The notes: generated from the sequence alone by a model not told the origin. A stretch of 64,000 nt of DNA from Eutreptiella sp. 'Long Island Sound 2002' (GCA_964036045.1 OZ038381.1:70494242-70558241), one strand, 5' to 3'. Shown: positions 20,601-32,662, counted from the first letter of the stretch. Program-made: numbers and translations.

Positions 20601-21982
20601 ACCGCTTCTTGGAGAAGCTGGACGATTGGGGGGTGACCGTCACTGAGGACATGGATCCCGCAGATGCGGGGAAATATGTCTTCAGACGGTTCAGGTACCG
20701 CCTGCCGGAAGTGCTCCAAGAGCTATACTTCGTGGCGACCAAGGAGGGGAAAATCAAAACCCTCAAGGAAGCCAAGAAGTGGCTCAACGAGCAGGAGCGG
20801 GTGGACGCTCCGCAGGTGGCTGCCAAGCGGTGGAAGTCCATCAAGCTTCAGCATGATGGACGGGAGATCCGCCTACGGGACTGGCGAGACTTCCGAGGGC
20901 AATACACCCTCTCTGCCGCAACGTGGAGGACTGGAACGAGGGTGACGAGCAGGCTCGCCTGCTCTCCATGCTGCCGGAAGCATGGATCAAGAGGGTCACC
21001 AAGGAGGAATCCAAGAGGGCCAAGTCCAACCACACGGTCAAGATGATGCTCCCCAAAGAGTATCATACGAGCGTGGTGGCTTGGACGAGGAAGAGCGTGG
21101 CCCGGGATGTCAAACGGCACTCCCTGCAGAACGCTCTCCTCATCACCGTCTCGGGCGATCGCGAGAAGACCGCGATGTGGCGCCTTGACGAGTGTGACGT
21201 GGGCGGCCAGACCATCCGTCCGCAGGCCATCCCGGCACGGATGAGCTGCGACGAGATCCTGGAGTGGGTTGGAGAGGAGGTACTCAAGGAGTACCGGAAC
21301 CTCCACCACAGCCGCGGGTTGAGGCCCGGCAACCGTGACGTCAACTACGTTGGCGAGGGGCCTGGCGGGGAAGCTGCCATGGACCCAGCGGGAGCCGATG
21401 GCGGTGAAGCTCTCGACGATGAGGACGACGACGATGAGCCAGCCGAGATGGCCGTTTGTGCCTTCGTGGCCAACAACCTGAACCCGGGGAGCAATCGGGG
21501 AAGCTGGAAGCCCTCTGCAGCCAGGTTGGAGGAAGAAGGAGAAGAGGGACCCTCGCCGCATTGGCAACCCTCCGCTGTCCTTTGGGGAGTTCATACGAGC
21601 TCACCCTCAGTGCTGTTTCGTGTGTTATGGGAGGAAGCGAGGCTTCAACCATGACCACCGAACATGCCCCATCCACCAGGCCCACACGGAGGCCTGGAAG
21701 ATAGCACACAGGTCGAAGAAGCGTGCGCCCGCGGGTATCTGGGAAGCCAAAGTGGAGGTCGACAAGGACGAGCTCTCCAAGCTGATGTCGGTGGGGACCG
21801 AGTTGGCCAAGGAGATCCAGGAGATCAAGAGGAACTGGGTCCCCAGGCAGGACAACAAGAACAAGGAGAACAAAGAGAACGACAAGGACAAGGACAAGAA
21901 GCCTGGGAATAGGGGAAAGAAGAAGGGTGTCAACGAGGTTGATGCGGAGGAGACTCCCCCTACTTCCACAACTGACGCCCCC
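17624..21982 (+). pseudogene. A2 gag
   Basis: The frame starts MVNWQEAGK at 17624 and meets a TAG at 18098-18100. It continues in the same frame past 18290. A long Ala/Glu/Lys-rich coiled-coil region (18500-18960) and a Gly/Pro collagen-like stretch (19400-19590) follow. The gag core begins at IKPPMYDGNPLNLDRFLEKL (about 20560), similar to the structural gag domain of gypsy elements. A frameshift near 20905 moves it to the frame of RNVEDWNEGDEQARLL, and another near 21530 moves it to the zinc-knuckle frame. The knuckle CFVCYGRKRGFNHDHRTC (about 21615-21670) has a longer middle spacing than the usual CCHC. A Lys/Asp/Asn-rich tail leads to the UAG at 21983. It is inactive because of the stop and shifts. 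Confidence 0.82.
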
Positions 21983-21985
21983 TAG
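21983..21985 (+). promoter_or_regulatory. In-frame UAG between gag and pol of A2
   Basis: The zinc-knuckle frame ends in TAG followed by CGG AGC CCC, and the protease frame continues in exactly the same frame. Element B has TAG AGG AGC CCC at the same place, and A1 has TGG CGG AGC CCC. A readthrough stop controlling the gag to gag-pol ratio is the simplest reading. Confidence 0.6.
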
Positions 21986-24900
21986 CGGAGCCCCTGCAGC
22001 CAAGGGCCCCAGCTAGGGCGGTCGCAGGATGGTGTCGTGGGAAGCGCCACACCATCCCTGTCGGGAAACGATAAGCACAAAGAGACTGCCGCGGGCAGAA
22101 GGCCCGGTCCGGCACCCAGTCGCGGTGGCGGGCTGAGGGCAAGTGAAGGCACGAACCCTTGCACCCGTCCATCCTTCGCGACCAAGAATGTATTCGATGT
22201 GCTTCAAGATCTATCCGAGAGTATCGGAGGATCACCTGGACCGCAGCTGGATGCTGCAGATGGGCAGCCTGAGCCCATTGTCCACAACCTGCACCAGTCG
22301 CTTGTTGAGCTTCTGGAACGGCCGGAGATCCTGAGCTTGCACGCCGTGCGCCGAGTTGGGCGTGAGCAGCAGTTGCACCTTAAGGTCCGTGCCTTATGCG
22401 GGAAAGTGGAAAAGGTCTTCGACGTGTTGGTCGACACGGGAGCTCAGGTCAGCTTGGTCAAGGCTGGCCTACTTCCGCCAGAGTGTTTGACCGACAGTCG
22501 GAAACCTGTCAGGCTGAAGGTGGTGAAAGGCCAGTACATGGTGGGAGACACGAAGGAAGCGGCCATTGGGCTGCACTTCGTGAACCACTATGAGCTGAGC
22601 TGCCCGGAATTCGGCAAGGAAATCCTCCTGCAAGGTCGCTTCTACAAGGCCAAGATGGACTGGGACATGATCGTTGGGTACGACTTCATGATGGAGACGG
22701 ACTCCGGCGTCCTCCCGGCCCAGGCCTCGATGACCCTGTACCAGGACGACCAGCCCTCCTGGCTTTCGTCACCTGAGCACCATGTGGAATGCCAATGGAT
22801 CCACCCCGAACGCAATCAGCTCGAACTAGCCGCGCTGGGCAGTGAGCCAACTGGGCCAGCAAACCAGGAGTACGGCGTAATGCCGGAAGTGGCGAGCCGA
22901 GTGGTCGCAGACCTGGGAGCTTCAGATCTGGCCCTGGATGCATTCTCTTCAGGAACCTCCGCCCATCTTCGGGGTTGTGAGAAGTACTGGAGCGCCCAGG
23001 ACTCCGCGTGGAAGAAGCACTGGGGTCCGCATCAGGGCTTGATGTAGATCCATTGCCCCCGATGGGACATTCCAAGGGCGGTAGCGAAGATTCGCAAGGA
23101 CCGTTCCAAGGCAGTGCTGGTCGTTTCTATGGGATGCACCGAGGAGGAAAGTACCCGACCTTGGGTGGTCTCATTGACCAACATGACCTTAAACAAGGTC
23201 GTCCTACCGGCTGGAGAGAGTGTCTATCAGGACGCTAAGGGACAGCCGGTGCCACTCCAGAGATGGCCAACGGAGTTCCACTATGTGGATGGGGGCCTTG
23301 GTCAGGCCGACACCACGGATTTCGTGTGTGTCAACCGCATCATAGCTAAGCCATGGCGGCAATGCTTTGCGGTTTCCCCTGTTGACATCGGTGAGTCGGA
23401 AGACCCCCTCACTGAAGAGGAGTTGGATCTGGTTCAGGGGTATATGGATCAGCCCTCTCACGACTGGGGAAGCCAGCGTGAGGGCAAAGGCCAGGACAAA
23501 GCCTGGTGGGAAGTGGACTCGATCGTCTCCGGATCCTACCTTCGTACAGAGGCAGCTGGATCACATGTCCAGCCAGGACGAGCCGCCTGGCGGTAACCCA
23601 CCCACCTACGGCGATCTGTTCCGAGGCAAGACCAGAGATGGCCCTTTGGGCCACCTGGGAGGACCACCTGTCCTGAAACCGAGTGGGGTCGCTACCCCTC
23701 AAGTAAGCTCAGTGGTCCAAGTGCCCGGAAAAGCCAAGGCGGAGTCCGATGATTGCCCCAAAATCCTGGCATTGAGGGCCAGGCTGAAGCAGAAGTACGG
23801 TGATACCTTCTTCAGCGGAAAACCTGTGTTTCCCCCACCGCTGCGTGGACCGTATGGCGAGGCCAAGATACGACTGAAGCAGGACCCCCGTGTGTATCGA
23901 CACCAGGAGTTTGCCCTGAGGGGCGAGAGGAAGGAAGCCATGGAGAAGATCCTCCGGGACTTCATCAAGAGAGGCTGGCTCGAGCCGTGCCACTCCGAGT
24001 GGGCATCCCCGTGCTTCGTCGTCTCCAAGAAGGTGGTCGTAGAGTGGCGGCTCGTGGTCGACTACCGCGGCCTAAACGCCCAAACGCAGCATGACAGCTA
24101 TACGCTGCCCCTCATTGAGGACATGCTGCAAAAACAACACCGGCGGGGGATCTTCACCGTGATTGACCTTAAACATGGTTATCATCAGATGCCTCTCGCC
24201 GAGGAGTCCCGTCCCTGCACAGCCATGAGCACCCCACTTGGACCTCTCCAGTGGAAGGTGACGCCTATGGGCGTTACCAACGGCAATGCGGTCTTTCAGC
24301 GGATGCTGGAGAACCTGCTTGAGCCGGAGCGTGACTGTGGGGACCCCTTCGTGGACGACGTGATCATCGCGTCCGGGGACCCCATTATGAGCTACGAGGA
24401 GCTCCTGGAGGCACATGAGAGGGACGTCACCCGAGTGCTCGACCTTCTGGTTCGGCACAAACTCACGGGCAGCAGTGACAAGGCCACCATTGCGGTAAGC
24501 GAGGTGGTTCTCGCTGGCCACGTAGTTGGGAACGGGCAGCGAAAGCCCATACCTGGCAAGGTGGCTGTGATTGAGCACTGGGCGAAGCCCAAAACGGTCT
24601 CTGAGCTACGGGCGTATCTGAGGTTCTGCAACTACTACTCGGGGTATATCAAGATGTATGCCGAGTATGCAGCCCCCATGACGACCATGCTCAAGGGCAA
24701 CCGAGAGGAGACCAAGAAGGGGTCCAAGAAGGCTCTGGTCTGGGATGCTGATTCCGACCGTGCCTTTGAGGGGATGAAGCAGGCGCTGCTATCCGCAGTG
24801 GGTCTGCACCTTGTGGATCCCGACCGAGGGTTCGTCCTGAGCACTGATGCTTCCGACTACGCCGTTGGCGCTGTGTTGGAGCAAGTGCTTGACGATGGGA

Positions 24901-25066
24901 GGCACGTCCCCGTGGCCTTCTGGAGCCGAGTCCTGGCGGAAGGCCAGAGACGGACGTGGACGCTCGAGAAAAGGAGGCGTATGCCATCGTCATGGCTCTC
25001 AGGAAATGGGCTGGGTACATAGCCCTCCATCCCGTCACCGTCTGCACAGACCATCAGAGTCTGCAC
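21986..25066 (+). pseudogene. A2 pol, N-terminal part: protease, RT, start of RNase H
   Basis: The aspartic protease shows VLVDTGAQVSLV (about 22425-22460) with an intact DTG. A TAG at 23045-23047 replaces the Trp codon kept in A1. A frameshift near 23545 precedes the RT. RT blocks include EWRLVVDYRGLN (about 24041), HGYHQMPLAEES and the catalytic PFVDDVII (about 24346). RNase H starts at STDASDYAVGAV (about 24841), and a further shift near 24960 moves the frame to YAIVMALRKW. The gene is cut at 25066, after TDHQSLH, by element B and resumes at 38050. Protein similarity to A1 and B pol is obvious throughout. Confidence 0.88.
25063..25066. repeat. Possible 4-bp target duplication of B, left copy
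   Basis: GCAC precedes the B LTR here and follows it at 38050-38053. In uninterrupted copies the region reads GCAC TCGTG GCAC, so the flanks could also be two pre-existing GCAC sites with 5 bp lost. The duplication is therefore not certain. Confidence 0.45.
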
Positions 25067-27198
25067 CCAATTCACAATCCAAATCAGGCTGCGGGCTTTC
25101 GTTCAGCACACCGGTATTCCCACGGTGGCGGGCATGTACAAGAATTGCACCAAGGAAGAAAGCCCTAAAATTGGCATATGAACACAAATAAAGCAAAGTT
25201 GGGGAAAGATGGAAACTTATACAATCACAGCCATAGACCCCTCATTCCCTGGACTCAAGACCTTCCCTTGACTCATCAACATGATGCCCTGAACCCAGTC
25301 CAATAAAATGGTTAAATGCCACATGTCAAAAGTCATTACATAAACCCCAAAAATGTGTTCAATCCCCAGCCTCTGAATCTCAGGACCATGTCCTACCCTG
25401 ACATAACCTTGGTTGGACTTGGGGTCGAATGGGTTTAGAGAAATGACCTATGAGTTTGAACTCATAACATGCCAAAAAACTGCCAATTCACATCATATTG
25501 GCCATATATCACATATATGCTCAAAATTAAGAGTACCACTTATCCGAAGGCTCAAAGCATGCATGGAATCGAAGTCTAGTATTCATGGAGGATGAAGACC
25601 AAAGACCAATGCCCATGTACATCCCCATTTTACCCTCGAAACCCCTTCGGATATGGGCGCCACGCACTGCCCAAGTCAGCCCATGATCTTGAGACCAATT
25701 CTTGAAATCCTTCGTGTGCCAAGCCAAATGGAGTACACGATCCGGCATATGGTGGTGTTCAACTCCGAAGCATATGCCAACATATGAACAACATACCATG
25801 GTTCGACTTCCCATAGGCTTCTTGCTGTTAGCTGACCAGGTGAGTACACAAAACGCAAAAATGAGCAAAAATTGAGGTCAAAAACATGAATATATGGCCA
25901 AATACAAAGTTGTCATGATAGTATATCTCTATGCTCACCCATGATATCCGCTCATGATTCAATACACAAATGATTGGAACCATTTGCGAACAATTCCCCC
26001 ACTTGGATCCCCAATCGGGCGCATGGAGATACCTTTGCCACTAATATCTACATGCCCCATGAAAATGGGAGTGCACCCATGGATCTCTTTGTCAAACACA
26101 CCATGAGCAATACATACGCGGTAGACTTGGTCTAGCGCTTTGAATTCCACAATTGGGACATGGGCAAGGCCCTTGTCACGTATGGCTCCCCATCTCTTCG
26201 GCCACACGAAGATATATAACATTGGCGTGAGCATATCAAACATATACCATGCATATAACAAATACCCTCAAAATGTGGCTCCCACCATGATATGCCATGT
26301 CCCTCCATTGACATAACTTCACGTTAAAAATACGTAGGAACCCAAAGAAAGTTGCTATGCAACCCCAACACCCATGCGGCACACTCGAAAGTCGCATTAA
26401 AATATTCGGTTGCACGGTCCAAGAGTTATATATCACTTTATACCTTCTTGACCTTTTTCCCTTGCTACACCGGGCATGTGTGCGCACCAAAGGCGTCTGA
26501 TGCTTCCCTAATTAAGTTGAGACCAAGGCAGTACCAACCCAACCTTCCTTATTCTCATTCCTCACACTCGCGCGTAGATATGGCTCTTCAAAGTGATCCC
26601 ACGATTCGATTTTGTTTCCCTTATATCTCCAAGTCAAATGGGTGGCAAGTATAAGGGAAACCTGATTCGGGCATAGGGGAAAGAGTATGACCACTCGAAG
26701 AAGTCCAAATCAAGTGCGGCGATGTCGAAGTCGAAAATCCGATTTCGACATCACGAAAAATTCCGATTAAATTTTCGAGTGCTTATTTAGAAAATTGCGG
26801 AAGCAACGAACCCTTTACAGATGAAATCTGACCCTTCAGAAACGTTTCCGCCAAAATATCTGGAAATAACAGTTAACCAATCGGTTAACGCAAAATCGCG
26901 AGCCAACTGACAGTCGCCGATACATTGACTATCAGAACGAAAGGCTGAAAAATTACGGAAACATTATGATAATAAAACCCTGTTGATTCCTGATATTCTG
27001 CTATATAAATCTCCGCTGGCGGTGCCTCGGTTCTGAATATGGCCGCTCATAGCCGGAATGGCCAAACCTATCACACTATCACATCCGATTAGTTCCGGTG
27101 GATTGGAGAGTATGATATCAGCCAATGGCGGCTTGCCGGCACATAGATACACACCCCAAGTGACTTCAGGATGGCCACGGGGGTCCGAACCGGCTTCA
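25067..27198 (-). repeat. 3' LTR of B
   Basis: On the minus strand it starts TGAAGCCGG and ends ...GTGAATTGG. It is nearly identical to 35872-38049. Small ORFs such as 25527-25868 and 25959-26261 occur in both LTRs; I see no reason to call them genes. Confidence 0.92.
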
Positions 27199-27209
27199 CC
27201 CCCCTTCTC
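27199..27209 (-). other. Polypurine tract of B
   Basis: On the minus strand GAGAAGGGGGG abuts the LTR start TGAAGCC. It matches the placement and composition of the A1 and A2 tracts. Confidence 0.8.
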
Positions 27210-27592
27210 AGAGCGTTGTATCCGCTCGGAAACCAATGAAGAGAGGACGGGAGGACCCCAATGGGCTCCAACCCCCCCCTCCATGTCCCAAGGACACATG
27301 GAGGCCCCACACACGTCGTAGGCGTCCCCCATGCCCCAAAGGAGGGGTGAGGACACTGATAATCAGCACCCTACGCCATATCCGGTCTCCTCTTGATCTA
27401 CAACATGGACCAAGGGGATCAAAGATAGAAAAACGTCGTCGGTCGACCTAAATAAGTATACCACAATGCAATATATATGTGGAGATCGAGTGAAGGGGGT
27501 ATATGGCCGATCAAGGCCGAAAAATCCCCGGATGAACGCCCTCACTTGTCTCCCCATTCACAGAAACAAACAAAATGCCAAGGGGGGATCCA
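27210..27592 (-). other. B 3' untranslated region
   Basis: About 380 bp lie between the pol stop and the polypurine tract. The ORF at 27236-27451 overlaps it but has no recognisable content. Confidence 0.6.
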
Positions 27593-30500
27593 TTACGGTG
27601 CTACAGCAGCAACCAAATGGACCAATACGTCCTTGACATCCAAAGAAATCCCTATTTTCTTTAGGTAGTCCATCCAGACCGTGGTATACCTCGGCACGAA
27701 ACTGCTCGGAGGCTCCCACGAGTCCCTGGATGCGGCGAATCCCTTCCAACGGACTTTGTAAAGCCTCCCCCCGGGCGTCCCCGGGTCCGGCTTGTCCGCC
27801 AGGATCCTCTCCGCGGCGAAATCGTCGTCCTCACCCTCATCGTCCGAGTCCACATCGCCGGCCGTGAACTCGAAGGTGACGGGACGTCCGCTGGGGTCTG
27901 GTGCTCGGGGACGAAGCTGGGTATGGTCGCGGTCCAGGATCTTGTTATCCCCCACACGAACCGCATACACATCCTGCCCGACCTTCCGCACGATTACCCC
28001 CGGCACATACCAAGATGCCTGCCGATGCCTGGACAGGACATCCTTGTGGTGCCGCTCCACCCACACGGTGTCTTGGAGAGCATACTTCTGGACTTTTCCC
28101 TGCTTGAAGTACTTGGCCCTGTTGTCATGCTCGTCCTGAAGTGCCTTGCACACCTTGGCCGCCGTGTCGTCCGCCTCAGCCATCATTGCGTTCGCATCCC
28201 GGGCCACCTTGCCGTGGTTCATCCACGGGAGAGTGCGTGACACTCGATTCTGTAGGAACAGGATGCGATGGGGCGACAGTTCAGTGGGTCCCGGAAGGTC
28301 GTGATACGCCTGGAGCACTCTCCACAGCGAGTTATACCAGTTCCGGCCCGGTTCGTCAATGTGCAGCTGGCGGAACTTCTCGAACATCTGTCGCCCGGCC
28401 AGTTCAGCACGGCCATTCGACCGGCTGTGGTAAGCCACGGTCTTGGCGTGCCGAATCCCCATGTGCTTACACATCGTCTTGAACCACGTCCCCACGAATT
28501 GACTGCCCCTATCGCTGCAGATGACAGCTGGGATATCGAAAATCGTCAGCCAATGCCTGATCATGGCATTAGCGACGGTCTTGGCCTGCAGCCCCACTCC
28601 ATGCTTGTCCTTCTTGTCCTTCTTCATGGACTTCTTGCCCGGGACTGCCACGATATACCCGCTGTGCCTGTCCACCGCCAGAATGACACAGTCGTAGGTC
28701 TCTCCGTCCACGGTGACCTCAGGCATGGCGAATACATCCATGGCTACGGACCGCATAGGGGCCTCCGGTATAGCCGTATACACCGGATTGCCCGCTGTGG
28801 AGTGGTTAGGGCTCTTCGTGGCCCGACACACGGCACAGTCGCTGCAGTACCTATCCAGGATGGCGTAGTACCCCGGAGGGAACTTGAAACGCCACTCCAG
28901 GTCCTGCTGCATCTTGTCTCGGCCAGGATGCATGAGCTGGGCGTTGTGCCAATGGTCAATGAGCTCCTCGACTCGGTTCTCGGGCACCAGCAGCTTGTCC
29001 TTGAGGAACAACTTGTCGCCATCCTCGGTCAAGCCCTCGGGCCATCCGTCGTCAGACGGGGCGCTCACGGCATTCCAGTACTTGCTCCAGTGCTCGGATG
29101 CCGCGTAGTCATCCGACCAGTCCTCTGTGAGCACCGACTTGACTAGCTCTACAGGGGCCACCATCCATTGCTCGAGGGTTTCCTCTCGAATAGCTTGGAC
29201 GCGGGCACCCCGGAACTTGGCCAGGTCCGTACGGTTTGCCATCACCACAAAGCACTTGACCCCCTCTTGCTCCATGACCTTCTCCATCTCGATGATGCGC
29301 TTGGCCTCCTCGGTCTCCTCAGCATCCCCATGGCTGGATATGTCCATCCACGCCTTGCCCGCGGGGTAGGCCCATCGACTGAGGCAATCTGCCACAGTGT
29401 TGTCCTTCCCCGGGATATATACGACGCTGAGGTCGAACTTGGCGAACGTCTCGTGCCATCGGGCCCTCCTAGCCGCTGGTCCTGAGGGGGTGTCGACATG
29501 CTCCTTGTGCCAGCTCTGTAGGGACTGGTGGTCCGTGCAAACCACCACCGGCTGCAGTCCGATGTGGCCAGACCACTTCCTGAGCGCACATACAATGGCG
29601 TATGTCTCCTTCTCCCTCGCGGTCCATGTTCGGCGTTGGCTCTCGGCCAGGATCCTGCTCCAAAACGCCACGGGAACATGAGTCCTGTCGTCCCGGACTT
29701 GCTCGAGGACTACCCCCACGGCATAGTCCGAGGCGTCTGTCCGTAGCACGAATCCCTTGTCCGGGTCCACCAGGAACAACCCCAACTGCCCCAGGAGTCG
29801 CTCCTTCAGGCGGTTGAACGCATCCTCAGCCTCAGGGGTCCAGGCAAGCTTCTTCTTGCTCCCCTTCCGGCCATCGAACTTGCCCACTTGCAGCATCTTG
29901 TGCAGCGGCCCCGACAGTTCTGCATACATCCGGACATAGCCCGAATAGTAGTTGCAGAACCCCATGAAGGACCGGAGTTCGCTGATGGTCTGGGGCTTCT
30001 CCCAGTGGTGCAGGGACGCCAGCTTCCCAGGCATGGGACGGCGTTGCCCATGACCAACCACGTGACCCGCGAACTCCACTTCCTTCAAGAATAGTGAGGC
30101 TTTGGTGGGCTTGCACACCATGTTGTGTTTGTCCAACTCGCTGAGCACTCGGCGCAGATCCTTCTCATGCGCGTCGATGAGCTCGTCCTCAGTCATGTTC
30201 TCCGTGCCGGACCCGATGATGATGTCATCCACGAAGGGATCAGCACAGTCCCGGACTAGACCGAGTAGGTCCTCCATCATGCGCTGGAAAACGGCGTTGC
30301 CATTCTTGGCACCCATAGGCACCACTTTCCACTGCATGGGCCCAAGCGGCGTCGACATCGCTGTGCAGGGCCTGGAGTCCGGGTGTAGCGGCATCTGGTG
30401 GTAACCGTGTTTCAGGTCCAACACCGTGAAGATCCGCTTTTTCTGTTGCTTTTGGAGGATGGAGTCGATCAGGGGGAGCGAGTACGAGTCGTGCTCGGTC

Positions 30501-32578
30501 TGCTCGTTCAAACCTCTGTAATCAACCACCAACCTCCACTCGCCCTTCTCCTTCTTGGGCACGATGAAGGCTGGGCTGGCCCACTCACTGTCGGAGGGTT
30601 CGATCCATCCTCGCTCAATGAACTCGGCCAACAGCTTCTTCATGGCCTCGGCCCGATCGCCCTGAAGCTGGTACTCCCGATGACGATAGATCTTCGGGTT
30701 CGGCTTCAGCTTGATCTTCGCTGTACCAAACCTCCCACGATCTGGAGGGTTCTTGTTGGCGACGCCACTGAATAGCCGCGGATAGGCCCTGATCAGCCTC
30801 TCCTTCAGCTCGGCGACCTTCGGGTTCTCCTGGGCCTCTTCAGCCGCTTGCTTCGGTATAGATACAACCGACCGCACTGCGGTATAGGCCTCTTCTGGGT
30901 CCGATTCCGACTTCTCCTCGTCCGATATGCCGTCTTCATCGTCGTGGGGAGCTCTTCCCACCGATAACCTTCGGAAATTTGCGGCCTCGGGCTGGTGACT
31001 GTCGCTATTGGCACCCATTCTCGGAAAATCCCATGTTGGTGGGTCCGACCCAACCGGACCATCGTATTGGTCCGCGATGTGATCCATGACCCTCGCCACG
31101 AACTCGTCCTTCTCGTACTTGCCGGTGACCAACATCTTGTCATCCCACCAATGCGGAGATGTGACCATGGCCCGCCTCTTCTTGGCTGCCACACGGTCGT
31201 GCATCCCCATCCGCATGTAGTTGACGACGTCGTCGATCTCGGCGTGGGACAGAACGTCAATGCCATCAATTGACTGATCCGTCCCCTCCCTGGGCTCAAA
31301 CATGACCTTCATGGGCACCGCCTCCACCCTACGGATGAATGCTTCATCACCCGTGGGCTGGGCTTGCGCCCCATCCACCAGGAAAGCCTTGGTACCCCAC
31401 CCTTGACCCGGGGAGGGCATTGATACACCCTTGGCGTCGATAAACAACTCCTCCTCTGGCCCGAATGACATCTCGTTCAGGGTGATGGAGTCCAGCGTCG
31501 ACTTCAGACCCTCCAGCGGACATGGGGTGGAACCTATGCCGGTTATGACCAGGATCCCCTTCGCCCTATCCGCGATGATCTTCTCCACCGTACGTCTGGT
31601 GTTATCCAGGGAGCCATGCCAATACATGGGTCCCCACTCCTTCAAACCCCAATGCCTGTGCCAGGCTGAGTCTCCTCGATGCCAATGCCTCCTACACTTC
31701 CGCAGAAGTGGGGCATCCCGGGAAGCGAAGACGTCCGTCTCGGGCACTTCAGCTCCCAGCGTCTGAATCATCCTGGTGTACACTTGCGGCGCCATTCCAT
31801 ACTCCGTGAGCTGAACTCCACGGTCTCCTCTGGACTTGACACCCACAGCTTGCACCGCTCGGACGATCCGATCCTCTTCCTCAGCGTTCCATTGGGATGA
31901 CCCGCACGCATAATCCGTGGACAGCCATGTGAGGCATTCATCGTCCTCCCGGACCAGCGTTGCGCGATGGGGAAGGGCTCCAATGGCGTTGGCCACCATG
32001 AAGTCGTACCCCATGATCATATCCCAATCAGTAATGTCGGCCACATAGAAGTTCCCGGATAGAGTGCTTCTCTTCGCCTGATCAGGGCGGTTCAAGCGCT
32101 CAGGCTCCCAGAATTCCATACTGATAGTGGCCTCATGGGTGCCACCACCCATAATCTCTCCGTTGGCGACCTTCAGGCGGACCGGTCTCCGGCTGGGCTG
32201 CAGGAATTCCTCCTTGAACAACCCTCTCCGGACCAGGCTCACCTGGGCACCCGTATCCACCAACACATCCACCACCTTCTCCTCTCGTCCGCACCGTACT
32301 CGCACTTTCAAGTGCAACTGCCGCTCGTCGCCATGAGGTGTATGGATGACTCTCACGGCATGCAACTCTAGCACGTCCGGGTGCATCAGGACTTCAAGGG
32401 TATGGTCACGGATGGTGTAGATCTTGGGTTGGTCCTGCCCGTCCACGGGGCTCTCCGTGGTCGCTCCTTCCTTCTTGCCATGTCCCGTTCCCACATGTAC
32501 TTCCCTTGGCAGGGCGCTCCAGGGGTTGGGAGTGGCGAAACTCAGTGGTTTTGGCTCTTCCGGAGCCTTCTTCGGCAC
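27593..32578 (-). CDS. B pol polyprotein: protease, RT, RNase H, integrase, chromodomain
   Basis: The frame is 1661 residues from the first Met, or starts at 32659 if made by readthrough of the gag UAG, with which it is in frame. Domains in order: aspartic protease with VLVDTGAQVSLV (DTG at about 108-110); RT with WRLVVDYRGLN and the catalytic PFVDDIII (about 780-787); RNase H with RTDASDYAVGVV (about 943) and TDHQSLQSWHKEH. The integrase has a zinc region with CSDCAVC and a core with acidic residues in AMDVF, CSDRG and GRAEL (about 1280-1390). The chromodomain (about 1583-1635) has YKVRWKGF and DSWEPPSSF. Chromodomains of this class direct integration to modified chromatin. No internal stop or frameshift is seen, and every key residue is present. 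Confidence 0.95.
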   Translation of the reverse strand: MPKKAPEEPKPLSFATPNPWSALPREVHVGTGHGKKEGATTESPVDGQDQPKIYTIRDHTLEVLMHPDVLELHAVRVIHTPHGDERQLHLKVRVRCGREEKVVDVLVDTGAQVSLVRRGLFKEEFLQPSRRPVRLKVANGEIMGGGTHEATISMEFWEPERLNRPDQAKRSTLSGNFYVADITDWDMIMGYDFMVANAIGALPHRATLVREDDECLTWLSTDYACGSSQWNAEEEDRIVRAVQAVGVKSRGDRGVQLTEYGMAPQVYTRMIQTLGAEVPETDVFASRDAPLLRKCRRHWHRGDSAWHRHWGLKEWGPMYWHGSLDNTRRTVEKIIADRAKGILVITGIGSTPCPLEGLKSTLDSITLNEMSFGPEEELFIDAKGVSMPSPGQGWGTKAFLVDGAQAQPTGDEAFIRRVEAVPMKVMFEPREGTDQSIDGIDVLSHAEIDDVVNYMRMGMHDRVAAKKRRAMVTSPHWWDDKMLVTGKYEKDEFVARVMDHIADQYDGPVGSDPPTWDFPRMGANSDSHQPEAANFRRLSVGRAPHDDEDGISDEEKSESDPEEAYTAVRSVVSIPKQAAEEAQENPKVAELKERLIRAYPRLFSGVANKNPPDRGRFGTAKIKLKPNPKIYRHREYQLQGDRAEAMKKLLAEFIERGWIEPSDSEWASPAFIVPKKEKGEWRLVVDYRGLNEQTEHDSYSLPLIDSILQKQQKKRIFTVLDLKHGYHQMPLHPDSRPCTAMSTPLGPMQWKVVPMGAKNGNAVFQRMMEDLLGLVRDCADPFVDDIIIGSGTENMTEDELIDAHEKDLRRVLSELDKHNMVCKPTKASLFLKEVEFAGHVVGHGQRRPMPGKLASLHHWEKPQTISELRSFMGFCNYYSGYVRMYAELSGPLHKMLQVGKFDGRKGSKKKLAWTPEAEDAFNRLKERLLGQLGLFLVDPDKGFVLRTDASDYAVGVVLEQVRDDRTHVPVAFWSRILAESQRRTWTAREKETYAIVCALRKWSGHIGLQPVVVCTDHQSLQSWHKEHVDTPSGPAARRARWHETFAKFDLSVVYIPGKDNTVADCLSRWAYPAGKAWMDISSHGDAEETEEAKRIIEMEKVMEQEGVKCFVVMANRTDLAKFRGARVQAIREETLEQWMVAPVELVKSVLTEDWSDDYAASEHWSKYWNAVSAPSDDGWPEGLTEDGDKLFLKDKLLVPENRVEELIDHWHNAQLMHPGRDKMQQDLEWRFKFPPGYYAILDRYCSDCAVCRATKSPNHSTAGNPVYTAIPEAPMRSVAMDVFAMPEVTVDGETYDCVILAVDRHSGYIVAVPGKKSMKKDKKDKHGVGLQAKTVANAMIRHWLTIFDIPAVICSDRGSQFVGTWFKTMCKHMGIRHAKTVAYHSRSNGRAELAGRQMFEKFRQLHIDEPGRNWYNSLWRVLQAYHDLPGPTELSPHRILFLQNRVSRTLPWMNHGKVARDANAMMAEADDTAAKVCKALQDEHDNRAKYFKQGKVQKYALQDTVWVERHHKDVLSRHRQASWYVPGVIVRKVGQDVYAVRVGDNKILDRDHTQLRPRAPDPSGRPVTFEFTAGDVDSDDEGEDDDFAAERILADKPDPGTPGGRLYKVRWKGFAASRDSWEPPSSFVPRYTTVWMDYLKKIGISLDVKDVLVHLVAAVAP

Positions 32579-32659
32579 CCGATGTGCCTTCGCCTTCTCA
32601 GGGATTCCACTGATTTTCGGAGGAGAGACCTCCGAGGTCCCACTCCCGTGGGGGCTCCT

Positions 32660-32662
32660 CTA
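32660..32662 (-). promoter_or_regulatory. In-frame UAG between gag and pol of B
   Basis: Gag ends GSQV-TAG, followed by AGG AGC CCC CAC in the same frame as pol, and there is no stop before the first pol Met at 32578. The context matches the A2 gag-pol junction (TAG CGG AGC CCC), which favours programmed readthrough over separate initiation. Confidence 0.65.
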
